Source: Deltaproteobacteria bacterium (GTDB lineage: Bacteria > Desulfobacterota > Desulfofervidia > Desulfofervidales > DG-60). From it: a stretch of DNA of 14,094 nt. Of this stretch, positions 8,075 through 14,094 are shown piece after piece. Where the stretch lies: assembly GCA_021163945.1 (NCBI GenBank), contig JAGGTC010000173.1, positions 1-14,094 on the forward strand, read 5' to 3'. Position numbers and translations under genes: made by a program. The notes under the pieces were generated by a model that saw only the letters and a program-made list of their open reading frames with translations, was not told the origin of the DNA and searched no databases. Positions within the stretch are counted from its first letter, which is position 1. Each line of letters starts with the position of its first letter.

Positions 8075-8302
8075 ATGGCTAAATGCCCAAAATGCCAAAC
8101 TGAAGTAAAAGAACCAGTAAAAACATGGAAGTATGGCGTTTTTAGGGTCAAGATGTATAAATGCAAATGTAGCGACCAATTTCGGGAATACTTTAAAGGA
8201 AACAAGCTGAGTTTCATTTTAAGTGCCCACAATGGCGGATTAGGACCAAGAATAAAACCTAAACGGACCCGAGTTTCTTCGAAAAAATCGGCAAAGGCAT
8301 AA
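8075..8302 (+). CDS. small zinc-ribbon protein with basic tail
   Basis: A 75-residue protein from ATG 8075. An in-frame ATG at 8042 would add eleven residues, but it overlaps the likely TATA element, so the internal start is preferred. Cys4 and Cys7 (CPKC) and Cys30 and Cys32 (CKC) form a probable one-zinc ribbon; the second knuckle is CxC rather than CxxC. DQFREYF follows, then a Lys/Arg-rich C-terminus (KPKRTR, SSKKSAK). The layout resembles small archaeal zinc-ribbon proteins of unknown role, and the basic tail suggests nucleic-acid binding. It appears to be a monocistronic unit with its own promoter and a T6 run after the stop. It is probably not part of the preceding operon. Function unknown. 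Confidence 0.82.
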   Translation: MAKCPKCQTEVKEPVKTWKYGVFRVKMYKCKCSDQFREYFKGNKLSFILSAHNGGLGPRIKPKRTRVSSKKSAKA

Positions 8303-8348
8303 ACTTCAGAGTGACTTTCGGTTAAACACCACTAACAGAACACTTAAC

Positions 8349-8354
8349 TTTTTT
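8349..8354 (+). terminator. oligo-T terminator candidate
   Basis: A run of six T lies about 47 bases after the zinc-ribbon stop; archaeal RNA polymerase can terminate on such runs without a hairpin. It is flanked by CACTTAAC (8341-8348), whose exact complement GTTAAGTG occurs at 8391-8398. That loose inverted repeat might be an operator, but a 42-base loop makes this weak. Confidence 0.4.
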
Positions 8355-8419
8355 CCACATCAATTGATCTCATCACGCCTCTTAATACCTGTTAAGTGAA
8401 AAACTTATTGCTGCGTTTC

Positions 8420-8428
8420 TTATTTAAA
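8420..8428 (+). promoter_or_regulatory. TATA box for the surface-protein gene
   Basis: TTATTTAAA lies about 50 bases before the TTG start at 8470. A transcript start near 8446-8450 would leave a short leader containing the Shine-Dalgarno-like GGTGAT at 8453-8458, 11 bases before the TTG. This arrangement supports the TTG as the real start. Confidence 0.5.
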
Positions 8429-8469
8429 AGGAAGATAAAAACACTATTCAAAGGTGATAGTGAAAGCGA

Positions 8470-10155
8470 TTGAAAAGAACAGCTTTTGTTGGATTCATGC
8501 TAACATTGCTTTTTGCAAGCGTACTATTAGGCAGATATGAAATTATCAGCGTAGCAGATGAGAATAGTGAAGTAAATCCAATTTTAATAGTTTTTCCTAA
8601 ACCAGAACCATATGTGGGCGAATGGTATGATTTGTCTTGGTCTCCTAAAGGTGATAAAATCGCTTTGGTCGCTGATGGTAACCTATTAGTTATGAATGCA
8701 GATGGAACCGAGATACAAGAAATCGCACATCAACCAACACCACAGACCGAATGGAGATCGCCTTCATGGTCTCCTGATGGAACGAAAATTTTTGCCAGTG
8801 CTACCGAATTTGAAGGCATTAATTATGAAAGCGTTTCATACATATATGTGATGAATATTATTGATGGATCAAATAAAATCAGAATAGCAAGGGATGCAAG
8901 AATGCCTTCTTTATCATCTGACGGATCTAAAATCGCTTTTACTAAAGGGTGGTTAGGTGGACTGTGGATTATTGATGTTGATGGCTCTAATCCCCGTATG
9001 ATACTTTCTTCAAATGATTCTATATTCGAAGGGCGAAAAGCAAATTTTGACTACATAGATTGGGCTCCAGATGGTTCTAAAATTGTAACATGCACAGAGG
9101 AATTTTGGACAAATGGCAGCTCAATAAATAGCATATGGATTGTGAACGCTGATGGAAGCAATCCAACAAGAGTTTTTTCAGGTAGATGGGGTGGTTTAGC
9201 ATATAAGAGCGTTCAATGGTCTCCAGACGGAACAAAAATTATTTTCAGCTTAGGAGTTGAGGAAGAATTTGGCACATGGATAATGGATGCGGATGGTAGT
9301 AACAAAACATTGCTGATCAAGGATGGTAGCCATGCAACATGGTCTCCAGACGGAAAGAAAATTGCCTATTACGGAGGTATTGGTATTTACGTGCTTGATT
9401 TGCAAAAACCATATGTTCTTCCTCCAGATACTGATCGAGACGGGTTGCCCGACGGATGGGAGTATGGATTAGGCTTAGACCTTTTTAATGCATCAGACGC
9501 TTACGAAGATTCGTTTGACGAAGATGGTCTGACAAACATAGAGGAATATATGTACAAAACAAGTATCACAAACGTGGACACCGATGACGATGGATTAAGT
9601 GATGGGCTTGAAGTTCACGTCTTTGTAACTGATCCGACAAAAAAGGATACTGATGGAGATGGAATTAGTGATGGTTTAGAAGCTGCGGCTTCAGGGTTTA
9701 ATGCTAATGTTACGGTTCTTCCCAGAAATTGGATAAAAGTGCAATTGGCGTGGTCAAACTATGTAATGGATATTGCAACAAATTCATCCATGGTGGGGGT
9801 AATGTTCAATTCTACAAATAAGCAACTAACTGTAAATGTTGCTGGAAAAGATGGCACGGTAGGTATCTGCAACTTAACTGTGCCAAAATCATTTGTATCA
9901 TCGAGCGAGGACATAAGAATCTACTTGGACAATCAACCTATGCAATTCTCCCTAACCGAAGATTCTCATCATTACTATATAAGTGTAGAATATGTGCATA
10001 GCACCCACATCCTATTAGCAAGCTTTGCGCAGCCGCATGAAAGGTCTTGGAATAACACTTTTTACATAATAATAGGATCCGTCTTAACTGCCATCTTCCT
10101 CACAGTGACGATAATGATGTATAAAAGAAGAAAAATCAAGAAGTATTTCATATAA
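8470..10155 (+). CDS. membrane-anchored surface protein: TolB-like propeller plus TSP3 repeats
   Basis: TTG start, supported by GGTGAT 11 bases upstream and by an immediate signal peptide (KR, then a hydrophobic stretch to about residue 21). Six PD40/TolB-type propeller repeats carry the core WSPDGxKI, near residues 57, 100, 148, 198, 250 and 291, with the linked VMNADG/IVNADG strand. Residues about 320-405 hold thrombospondin type 3-like calcium-binding repeats (DTDRDGLPDG, DTDDDGLSDG, DTDGDGISDG). A beta-rich segment follows, then one membrane helix (about 530-550) and a short basic cytoplasmic tail (YKRRKIKK). The protein is thus exported, with its bulk outside and its C-terminus anchored. 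Asn-x-Ser/Thr sites in the outer part are compatible with archaeal N-glycosylation. Ligand unknown; a binding or scaffolding role is likely, and catalysis is not indicated. Confidence 0.88.
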   Translation: MKRTAFVGFMLTLLFASVLLGRYEIISVADENSEVNPILIVFPKPEPYVGEWYDLSWSPKGDKIALVADGNLLVMNADGTEIQEIAHQPTPQTEWRSPSWSPDGTKIFASATEFEGINYESVSYIYVMNIIDGSNKIRIARDARMPSLSSDGSKIAFTKGWLGGLWIIDVDGSNPRMILSSNDSIFEGRKANFDYIDWAPDGSKIVTCTEEFWTNGSSINSIWIVNADGSNPTRVFSGRWGGLAYKSVQWSPDGTKIIFSLGVEEEFGTWIMDADGSNKTLLIKDGSHATWSPDGKKIAYYGGIGIYVLDLQKPYVLPPDTDRDGLPDGWEYGLGLDLFNASDAYEDSFDEDGLTNIEEYMYKTSITNVDTDDDGLSDGLEVHVFVTDPTKKDTDGDGISDGLEAAASGFNANVTVLPRNWIKVQLAWSNYVMDIATNSSMVGVMFNSTNKQLTVNVAGKDGTVGICNLTVPKSFVSSSEDIRIYLDNQPMQFSLTEDSHHYYISVEYVHSTHILLASFAQPHERSWNNTFYIIIGSVLTAIFLTVTIMMYKRRKIKKYFI

Positions 10156-10359
10156 ATAATATGAACAGCCCTCAAATTTAACTACAAAATTCTGTAAATT
10201 TTAAGCAAGTAGGAAAGCAAGAATCAAATAAAACTTGGATTGGCGGAATAGACAAAATTCTCGGCGGGGATGCTTGAACTCTCCGCTTCCCTCGGGTTAT
10301 CACTCCCACAATTCAATCCTTCTCAGGCAGACAGAAAAATGCGTCTTTGTGCGTGAAAG

Positions 10360-10367
10360 TTTTTAAT
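10360..10367 (+). promoter_or_regulatory. TATA box for ZIP transporter gene
   Basis: TTTTTAAT, within GAAAGTTTTTAATTT, lies about 30 bases before the expected transcript start near 10390. ATG 10397 follows almost at once and has no Shine-Dalgarno sequence, consistent with a leaderless message. The GC-richer stretch 10260-10320 upstream could hold regulatory sites, but no clear repeat is visible. Confidence 0.5.
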
Positions 10368-10396
10368 TTCAAATTCCTATTCTGTTATGTGTAAAA

Positions 10397-11140
10397 ATGC
10401 TCATACTATGGATTACATTGTTCAGTCTTCTAGGTAGTGTTGGAGCTATTATTACGGCCGCTGCCTTTCTTTTACTTCAGGAAAAAATACAGAAGGTCCT
10501 TATTCCTTGCTTAATTTCTTATGCTACTGGAACCCTGCTTGCCGCGGCTTTGTTAGGGTTGATACCACACGCCTTAAAATATACTTCTCCACTTCCGATT
10601 TCATCAACCATTTTAATAGGAATTATTCTTTTTTTCCTTCTTGAGAAACTGGTGATTTGGCGTCACTGCCACGATACGAAGTGCCCGGTGCATGGAGCCG
10701 CAGGACCCATGATTCTTATTGGAAACGCAGTACATAACGCTACAGATGGTATTGTTATCGCTGCAAGTTTCTTATCTTCCATACCTATTGGTATAGCTGC
10801 GGGTATTTCGATAATTGCGCATGAAATTCCTCAAGAAGTAGGCGATTTCGCAATACTCCTTTATGGTGGCTATTCAAAAGGAAAAGCTCTGTCATTAAAT
10901 ATCCTATCTAGTTTAAGCACCATACCAGCAGCAATTTTAGCTTATTATGCTTTAGAGACTGTTCATGCTGCTGTTCCTTATGTTATGGCGATTTCAGCTG
11001 CAAGTTTTCTTTATGTTGCCTTAACAGATCTATACCCAGAACTGCATCGTAAGGTAGGATTATTGTATGCTATCCGACAATTTCTTATGATGTTGGTCGG
11101 AGTCGGAACGATTATCGTGTTCCTTCAATTTCACCTATAA
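10397..11140 (+). CDS. ZIP-family divalent metal transporter
   Basis: A 247-residue polytopic membrane protein with about eight hydrophobic segments. The ZIP (SLC39/ZupT) metal-path motifs are both intact: HNATDG (113-118) in helix 4 and HEIPQE (142-147) in helix 5. A short loop with His and Cys (WRHCHDTKCPVHG, about 88-100) replaces the long His-rich loop of eukaryotic members and may bind metal. It is predicted to bring zinc, and perhaps iron or manganese, into the cytoplasm. Length fits prokaryotic ZIPs. It appears monocistronic with its own TATA box; the downstream region is decayed. Metal specificity cannot be told from the sequence. Confidence 0.93.
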   Translation: MLILWITLFSLLGSVGAIITAAAFLLLQEKIQKVLIPCLISYATGTLLAAALLGLIPHALKYTSPLPISSTILIGIILFFLLEKLVIWRHCHDTKCPVHGAAGPMILIGNAVHNATDGIVIAASFLSSIPIGIAAGISIIAHEIPQEVGDFAILLYGGYSKGKALSLNILSSLSTIPAAILAYYALETVHAAVPYVMAISAASFLYVALTDLYPELHRKVGLLYAIRQFLMMLVGVGTIIVFLQFHL

Positions 11141-11155
11141 GTAATCAAGTAGATA

Positions 11156-11162
11156 GGTGGAG
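11156..11162 (+). promoter_or_regulatory. strong ribosome-binding site feeding a 13-codon dead-end frame
   Basis: GGTGGAG stands 8 bases before ATG 11171. It is one of the best Shine-Dalgarno matches in the window, yet the frame stops after 13 codons. A well-made start on so short a frame suggests a remnant of a longer gene. Confidence 0.6.
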
Positions 11163-11170
11163 AGAAAGAT

Positions 11171-11225
11171 ATGGAAACAGCAATAAAGGCGGTCAATCTC
11201 ACGAAGTATTAACGGTTTTTTGAAA
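11171..11225 (+). pseudogene. relic of an ABC-transporter ATPase start
   Basis: ATG 11171 opens METAIKAVNLTKY and then TAA (11210-11212). This matches the first residues of DrrA/NatA-type ATPases; the intact gene at 12103 begins MNIISVENLTKYYGDFL. At the DNA level AAGTATTA-ACGGTTTTTTGA lines up with AAATATTATGGCGATTTTTTAG of the intact gene with about two bases missing, after which similarity ends. It therefore appears to be the 5' stub of a lost second ATPase gene. A functional 13-residue leader peptide cannot be excluded, though nothing downstream suggests one. Confidence 0.5.
11216..11221 (+). terminator. oligo-T run after ZIP gene
   Basis: Six T about 76 bases past the ZIP stop could terminate that transcript. 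The run also falls inside the ABC-ATPase relic, where the intact homologue has a similar T run as part of coding sequence, so it may simply be inherited coding DNA. Confidence 0.25.
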
Positions 11226-11245
11226 TAAAAATTGGTCAAGAAGAA

Positions 11246-11805
11246 ATGACAGAAAAAGAAACTAAGGTTGCTATTGAACTTTCGCGGAGAGTTTTGAAAG
11301 AGGCCTATGATAGAGCCTTAAGCTTAGACAGAGTAGTTGAAGATTATACGCGCAAGCTGGGAATAATGTTCACACAAAGGGGCTATCTTGAACCTATAGA
11401 GGTGTTTTACTTCATTTGTTGGAAGTCGCAGCAGGAGCGCAAATACCCAATATGTGGTTATTTGAATTGATTAATAATAGAGAAAGCGTTAAAGAAATCA
11501 CTCAAGAAGCCCTAAAATTAGCTGCAGAGGATAAAGTCAAAGAAGCTATTGAAAAACTTATAATGCTCCCTAGAGGAGTTGGGGTGAGAGTGGCATCAGC
11601 CATACTAACCTTTTATGATCCAGATAAATTTGGTGTCATAGACAGGTTCGCGTGGAAAGCTCTCTATGGAATGGATAAGGACGACTTCGCCCTAGAAGAT
11701 TACGTTAAGTATCTGACGGAGATTAGAAAAATGGCTGCAAAATACCACACGAGAACAAGAGAAGTTGACTTGGCTCTTTGGGAATTAGGAAGAGAAGCTG
11801 AATAA
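11246..11805 (+). pseudogene. helix-hairpin-helix DNA-glycosylase-like protein, frameshifted
   Basis: Two overlapping frames make one protein. ATG 11246 runs in frame 2 through VLKEAYDRALSLD and FICWKSQQERKY, then ends at 11470. Frame 1 carries the rest, from about WLFELINNRE (near 11453) to the stop at 11803-11805. The switch lies around 11440-11455, and one extra A in CCCAATATG would rejoin the frames. The combined length is about 186 residues. The second part has LPRGVGVRVASAIL (about 11569-11610), a helix-hairpin-helix motif, followed by FGVIDRFAWKAL with an Asp where HhH-GPD relatives place their acidic residue. WKS before the hairpin also occurs in small uncharacterised HhH proteins. 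No iron-sulfur cysteine cluster is present. The role would be base-excision repair or plain DNA binding. Either a pseudogene or a single-base sequence error. Confidence 0.65.
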
Positions 11806-11810
11806 TAATT

Positions 11811-12002
11811 ATGTTCTGCTAGTTTCTTTTAAATATCATTTATCGAAAAGGCTACTTAAAAATTGACGAAATAAGCCGAGAACTAGGAGTTCCAAAAAGT
11901 CTAGTCGAACAGATTATACAAGGATTGATAAACAAAGAGTACTTGAAAGATTGTCACTTCATTAGAAGAAGCTTATTGCAGCTTCTGTCTACTGAGGTCT
12001 AA
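11811..12002 (+). pseudogene. winged-helix DNA-binding protein with in-frame TAG at codon 4
   Basis: ATG 11811, 5 bases after the HhH stop, opens M-F-C and then TAG (11820-11822). The same frame continues open to TAA 12000-12002 and encodes a clear winged-helix pattern: KGYLKIDEISRELGVPKSL, then VEQIIQGLINKEYL. This resembles FeoC-like or MarR-like small regulators. No ATG, GTG or TTG occurs between the TAG and the recognition-helix region, and the ATG lies at the distance expected for the true start. The lesion could be a nonsense mutation, a sequence error, or, less likely, a pyrrolysine codon. The tail is only about 20 residues, so the domain would be nearly the whole protein (63 codons). 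DNA target unknown. Confidence 0.55.
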
Positions 12003-12063
12003 ATGGCACGTAGGACAGCAGGCGTAGCAAGATGAAAATGGGCGATTTCATGCTGGAATAATG

Positions 12064-12073
12064 TTTTTATATA
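12064..12073 (+). promoter_or_regulatory. strong TATA box of ABC-2 exporter operon
   Basis: TTTTTATATA sits about 30 bases before the predicted transcript start near 12096, and ATG 12103 follows with no Shine-Dalgarno sequence. It is the best TATA match in the window. Binding of the PadR product around here would control the operon, although no clear palindromic operator is visible. Confidence 0.65.
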
Positions 12074-12102
12074 GGTAACTATGTTATCTATTGCGACTTT
12101 AA

Positions 12103-13092
12103 ATGAACATCATAAGTGTTGAAAACTTAACAAAATATTATGGCGATTTTTTAGCAGTAGACCATATTAGTTTTGAGGTTAGGAAAGGAGAATTTTTCGG
12201 ACTGCTTGGACCGAATGGAGCTGGAAAGACAACAACCATTCGCATACTTACTGGGCTTTTAAAGCCTACGAGTGGAACTGTTCATGTTATGGGAATGGAT
12301 GTTGTTAAAAATCCTGTTGATGTAAAGAAGCAAATAGGCGTAATCTCGGAAACAGCAAATCCCTATCTCGAGATGAGCGCTTGGGAAAACTTAATGTTTG
12401 CCGGAAGCCTCCATAGCATGCCAAAGGAGGAAAGGGAGAAACAAGCTGAAAACCTATTAAAACTGCTTGGAATATACGACCGCCGCGATGAAAAAGTTGA
12501 AAATTTTTCGAAGGGTTTAAGAAAACGAGTAACAATTGCCATGGCTCTTATCCATGACCCGCCAATACTATTTTTAGATGAGCCAACAGTTGGACTTGAT
12601 GTTCAAAGCGCAAGGATGATAAGAGAATTCCTACGCAGACTAAACGAACGTGGAACAACAATTTTCCTAACAACACATTACATTGAAGAAGCAGATATAC
12701 TCTGCGACCGAGTCGCCATAATCAAAAATGGAAAACTCATAGCATTAGATTCGCCTGAAAACCTCAAAGCCACAAACAAAGAGGAAAAAATTGTAGAAGT
12801 ATCCTTTAACAAACACATAACCGGAATCGAAAAAGAACTTGCAAAATTGCCCACAGTAAGCAAAACAGAAAAATTTGGAGACAAAATTAGACTTTACACA
12901 AGCAACCCATCAGTAATCATAGGAGAAATAAGCAAAATCGCTGAAACGAAAAATCTGAGGATAATATCAATTAATACATTAGCACCAACATTGGAAGATA
13001 CTTTTGTAAAATTGACCGGGCTTTCCTCACTAGACATGGAACGAATGGAGCAAATAGGAAGACTTAAAAAGATGAAAATGAAGGGACCGTGA
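12103..13092 (+). CDS. ABC-2 type exporter ATP-binding protein (DrrA/NatA-like)
   Basis: A 329-residue nucleotide-binding subunit, intact. Walker A GPNGAGKTT (36-44), a Glu in place of the Q-loop Gln (ISE, 83) as in the DrrA group, signature FSKGLRKR (135-142), Walker B ILFLDEP (155-161), D-loop GLD (164-166) and switch His192 (TTHYIEEAD). The last about 110 residues form the extra C-terminal domain of DrrA-like ATPases. It powers export by the permease encoded 4 bases downstream. It starts at ATG 12103 and is probably leaderless behind the TATA box at 12064. T is frequent in the first half and scarce in the second. Substrate unknown; drugs, lipids or small toxic compounds are usual for the family. 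Confidence 0.94.
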   Translation: MNIISVENLTKYYGDFLAVDHISFEVRKGEFFGLLGPNGAGKTTTIRILTGLLKPTSGTVHVMGMDVVKNPVDVKKQIGVISETANPYLEMSAWENLMFAGSLHSMPKEEREKQAENLLKLLGIYDRRDEKVENFSKGLRKRVTIAMALIHDPPILFLDEPTVGLDVQSARMIREFLRRLNERGTTIFLTTHYIEEADILCDRVAIIKNGKLIALDSPENLKATNKEEKIVEVSFNKHITGIEKELAKLPTVSKTEKFGDKIRLYTSNPSVIIGEISKIAETKNLRIISINTLAPTLEDTFVKLTGLSSLDMERMEQIGRLKKMKMKGP

Positions 13093-13096
13093 AATA

Positions 13097-13825
13097 ATGA
13101 GTGATTTAAGAAAAGCCATTCAAATAGCACGAAAAGACATGAAAATCTATTATTTTTCAGCTCCAACAGTGATGATGGGACTTCTCTTCCCAGTATTAAT
13201 GTTTCTAACGTTCTGGATTGGACGAGGACTTTCAATTTCCGAAGCATTACCCGGTTTAGCAGCACTCACAGTATTCTTTAGCGGTTCCTCAATAGGTGTT
13301 ACCACCCTAGCCCTTGAACGAACAAAAGGCACATTTGACACGCAACTCGCCATGCCCGTTTCCCTATTAACAATTGCCCTTGGAAAAACCATCGCCAGCT
13401 TTTCCTATGGACTTGTAATCACCATAATACCCGTTGGGATCCTCGCATTAGTATCGCAATGCCAAATTATGAATCCAGGCCTATTCCTCGTAAGCATTGC
13501 CTTCTCAGCTCTCGCATCAGCAGGACTAGGCATGGTTCTTTCCGCAACCGCCAAACATGTTCATGAGGCAATGACTCCATTAAACCTCATTCGCATCCCC
13601 ATGATGTTCATCTCAGGACTTTTCACTCCAATTGCAAATCTCCCAATACCTATTCAAGGCATAGCCTACATTATGCCTCTAACCCACTGTGTAAGTTCAC
13701 TTCGATACGCAATTCTCGGCTCAGGAAATACACAAACATTTTTCACAAACCTAGGAGTGCTAATTCTTTATGCAATTCTCTTCCTAATCATAGCAGCCAA
13801 AAGACTTGAGAAATCACTAGAGTGA
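13097..13825 (+). CDS. ABC-2 type exporter permease
   Basis: A 242-residue integral membrane protein that starts 4 bases after the ATPase stop. A short cytoplasmic N-terminus (RKAIQIARKDMKIYY) leads into about six hydrophobic segments. The loop LALERTKGTFDTQLAMPVS after helix 2 is the conserved amphipathic stretch of ABC-2 permeases, and the late FISGLFTPIANLP is also typical. It forms the translocation path with the preceding ATPase, probably as a dimer. Its stop TGA overlaps a GTG that is in frame with the next gene, so the three genes are one unit. Codon use is A/C-rich like the ATPase's second half. Confidence 0.92.
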   Translation: MSDLRKAIQIARKDMKIYYFSAPTVMMGLLFPVLMFLTFWIGRGLSISEALPGLAALTVFFSGSSIGVTTLALERTKGTFDTQLAMPVSLLTIALGKTIASFSYGLVITIIPVGILALVSQCQIMNPGLFLVSIAFSALASAGLGMVLSATAKHVHEAMTPLNLIRIPMMFISGLFTPIANLPIPIQGIAYIMPLTHCVSSLRYAILGSGNTQTFFTNLGVLILYAILFLIIAAKRLEKSLE

Positions 13826-13830
13826 AAAGA

Positions 13831-14094
13831 ATGTCTAATAAAAGGAAAAATTCCTTTCAAAGCTGCTATCCAGGCCGTGCCTTTATTGAAACTTTAATCC
13901 TATGGATAATTCACAGCCAACCTTCGCATGGATATGAACTGAGAAAGAAAATTAAGCAAATAACTGCAGGCAATTATATTCCAAAACCAGGCGCCATCTA
14001 CACAATCCTAAGAAGAATGGAGGAGAAAGGACTACTCAAATCTATATGGAAGGAGAAAACAGGAAAAAGGAATAAACGCATCTACTACATTACA
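13831..14094 (+). CDS. PadR-family transcriptional regulator (3' end cut by window)
   Basis: Eighty-eight codons are visible from ATG 13831; GTG 13822 is in frame, overlaps the permease stop, and is an alternative start. GAGTGA just upstream may serve the ATG. The sequence shows the PadR winged helix: FIETLILWIIHSQPSHGYEL, then IPKPGAIYTILRRMEEKGLL and a wing KTGKRNKRIYYIT. The C-terminal dimerisation helix lies beyond the window. PadR genes are common partners of DrrAB-like exporters, where they repress the operon until an inducer binds; that role is inferred here from the 5-base gap. Target site and inducer are unknown. Confidence 0.9.
   Translation, partial: MSNKRKNSFQSCYPGRAFIETLILWIIHSQPSHGYELRKKIKQITAGNYIPKPGAIYTILRRMEEKGLLKSIWKEKTGKRNKRIYYIT

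Noticed and set aside
8341..8398. 8-base inverted repeat CACTTAAC / GTTAAGTG
   Set aside because: The loop is 42 bases and the arms are short, so it is too weak to call an operator; mentioned with the T-run.
10182..10277. Open stretch ending WIGGIDKILGGDA, reminiscent of a KaiC/RadA-type GIDxxLGGG motif
   Set aside because: Only about a dozen residues match, there is no start codon, and no P-loop follows in any frame; chance cannot be excluded.
10260..10325. GC-richer intergenic block that might be a tRNA or structured RNA
   Set aside because: I found no acceptor stem, T-arm (GGTTCRA) or paired anticodon arm on either strand.
11827..11835. TTTTAAATA as a TATA box
   Set aside because: It lies inside the winged-helix frame and a start about 27 bases downstream would not lead to any good reading frame.

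Overview
The window looks archaeal, and a TACK-type lineage such as Bathyarchaeia is my best guess (moderate to low confidence). The signs are A/T-rich TATA boxes about 25-30 bases before predicted transcript starts, several leaderless or nearly leaderless genes, TTG and GTG starts, and typical archaeal families: a DUF499 ATPase, a ZIP transporter, a TolB-like/TSP3 surface protein, and a DrrAB/PadR cassette. Every recognisable gene is on the + strand. No tRNA, rRNA, CRISPR array or complete insertion sequence is visible.

Bases 1-8005 hold a tight gene block that looks like a defence or DNA-processing operon. Its members are a DUF499 (COG1483-type) AAA-like ATPase that enters from the left edge, a small unrecognised protein, a SNF2-type helicase fused to a DUF3883 nuclease-like domain, and an RNase J-like metallo-beta-lactamase protein. 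Gaps are overlapping to about 11 bases, so co-transcription is likely. DUF499 ATPases and SNF2 helicases occur together in archaeal and bacterial defence islands, often with a DUF1156 adenine methylase, which could lie just upstream. The DUF499 gene is split into two frames by a perfect 40-bp inverted repeat with a 4-base loop (793-876). This is either a template-switch mutation or an assembly artefact.

Bases 8006-11140 are housekeeping or accessory cargo: a small zinc-ribbon protein, a membrane-anchored surface protein (six beta-propeller repeats, then calcium-binding-type TSP3 repeats), and a ZIP-family metal transporter. Each has its own plausible promoter.

Bases 11141-12102 look like a graveyard. 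There is a ribosome-binding site followed by a truncated ABC-ATPase start, a frameshifted helix-hairpin-helix DNA-glycosylase-like gene, and a winged-helix gene with an in-frame TAG at codon 4. Lesions cluster here and in DUF499, while the other genes are intact, so real decay is more likely than uniformly poor sequence.

Bases 12103-14094 form an ABC-2 export operon: DrrA/NatA-like ATPase, six-helix permease, and a PadR regulator cut by the right edge. A strong TATA box precedes it. PadR probably controls the cassette.

A compositional oddity runs through the window. The first about 2.4 kb is very poor in T on the coding strand, then T use rises in mid-gene. The ABC ATPase shows the opposite switch.
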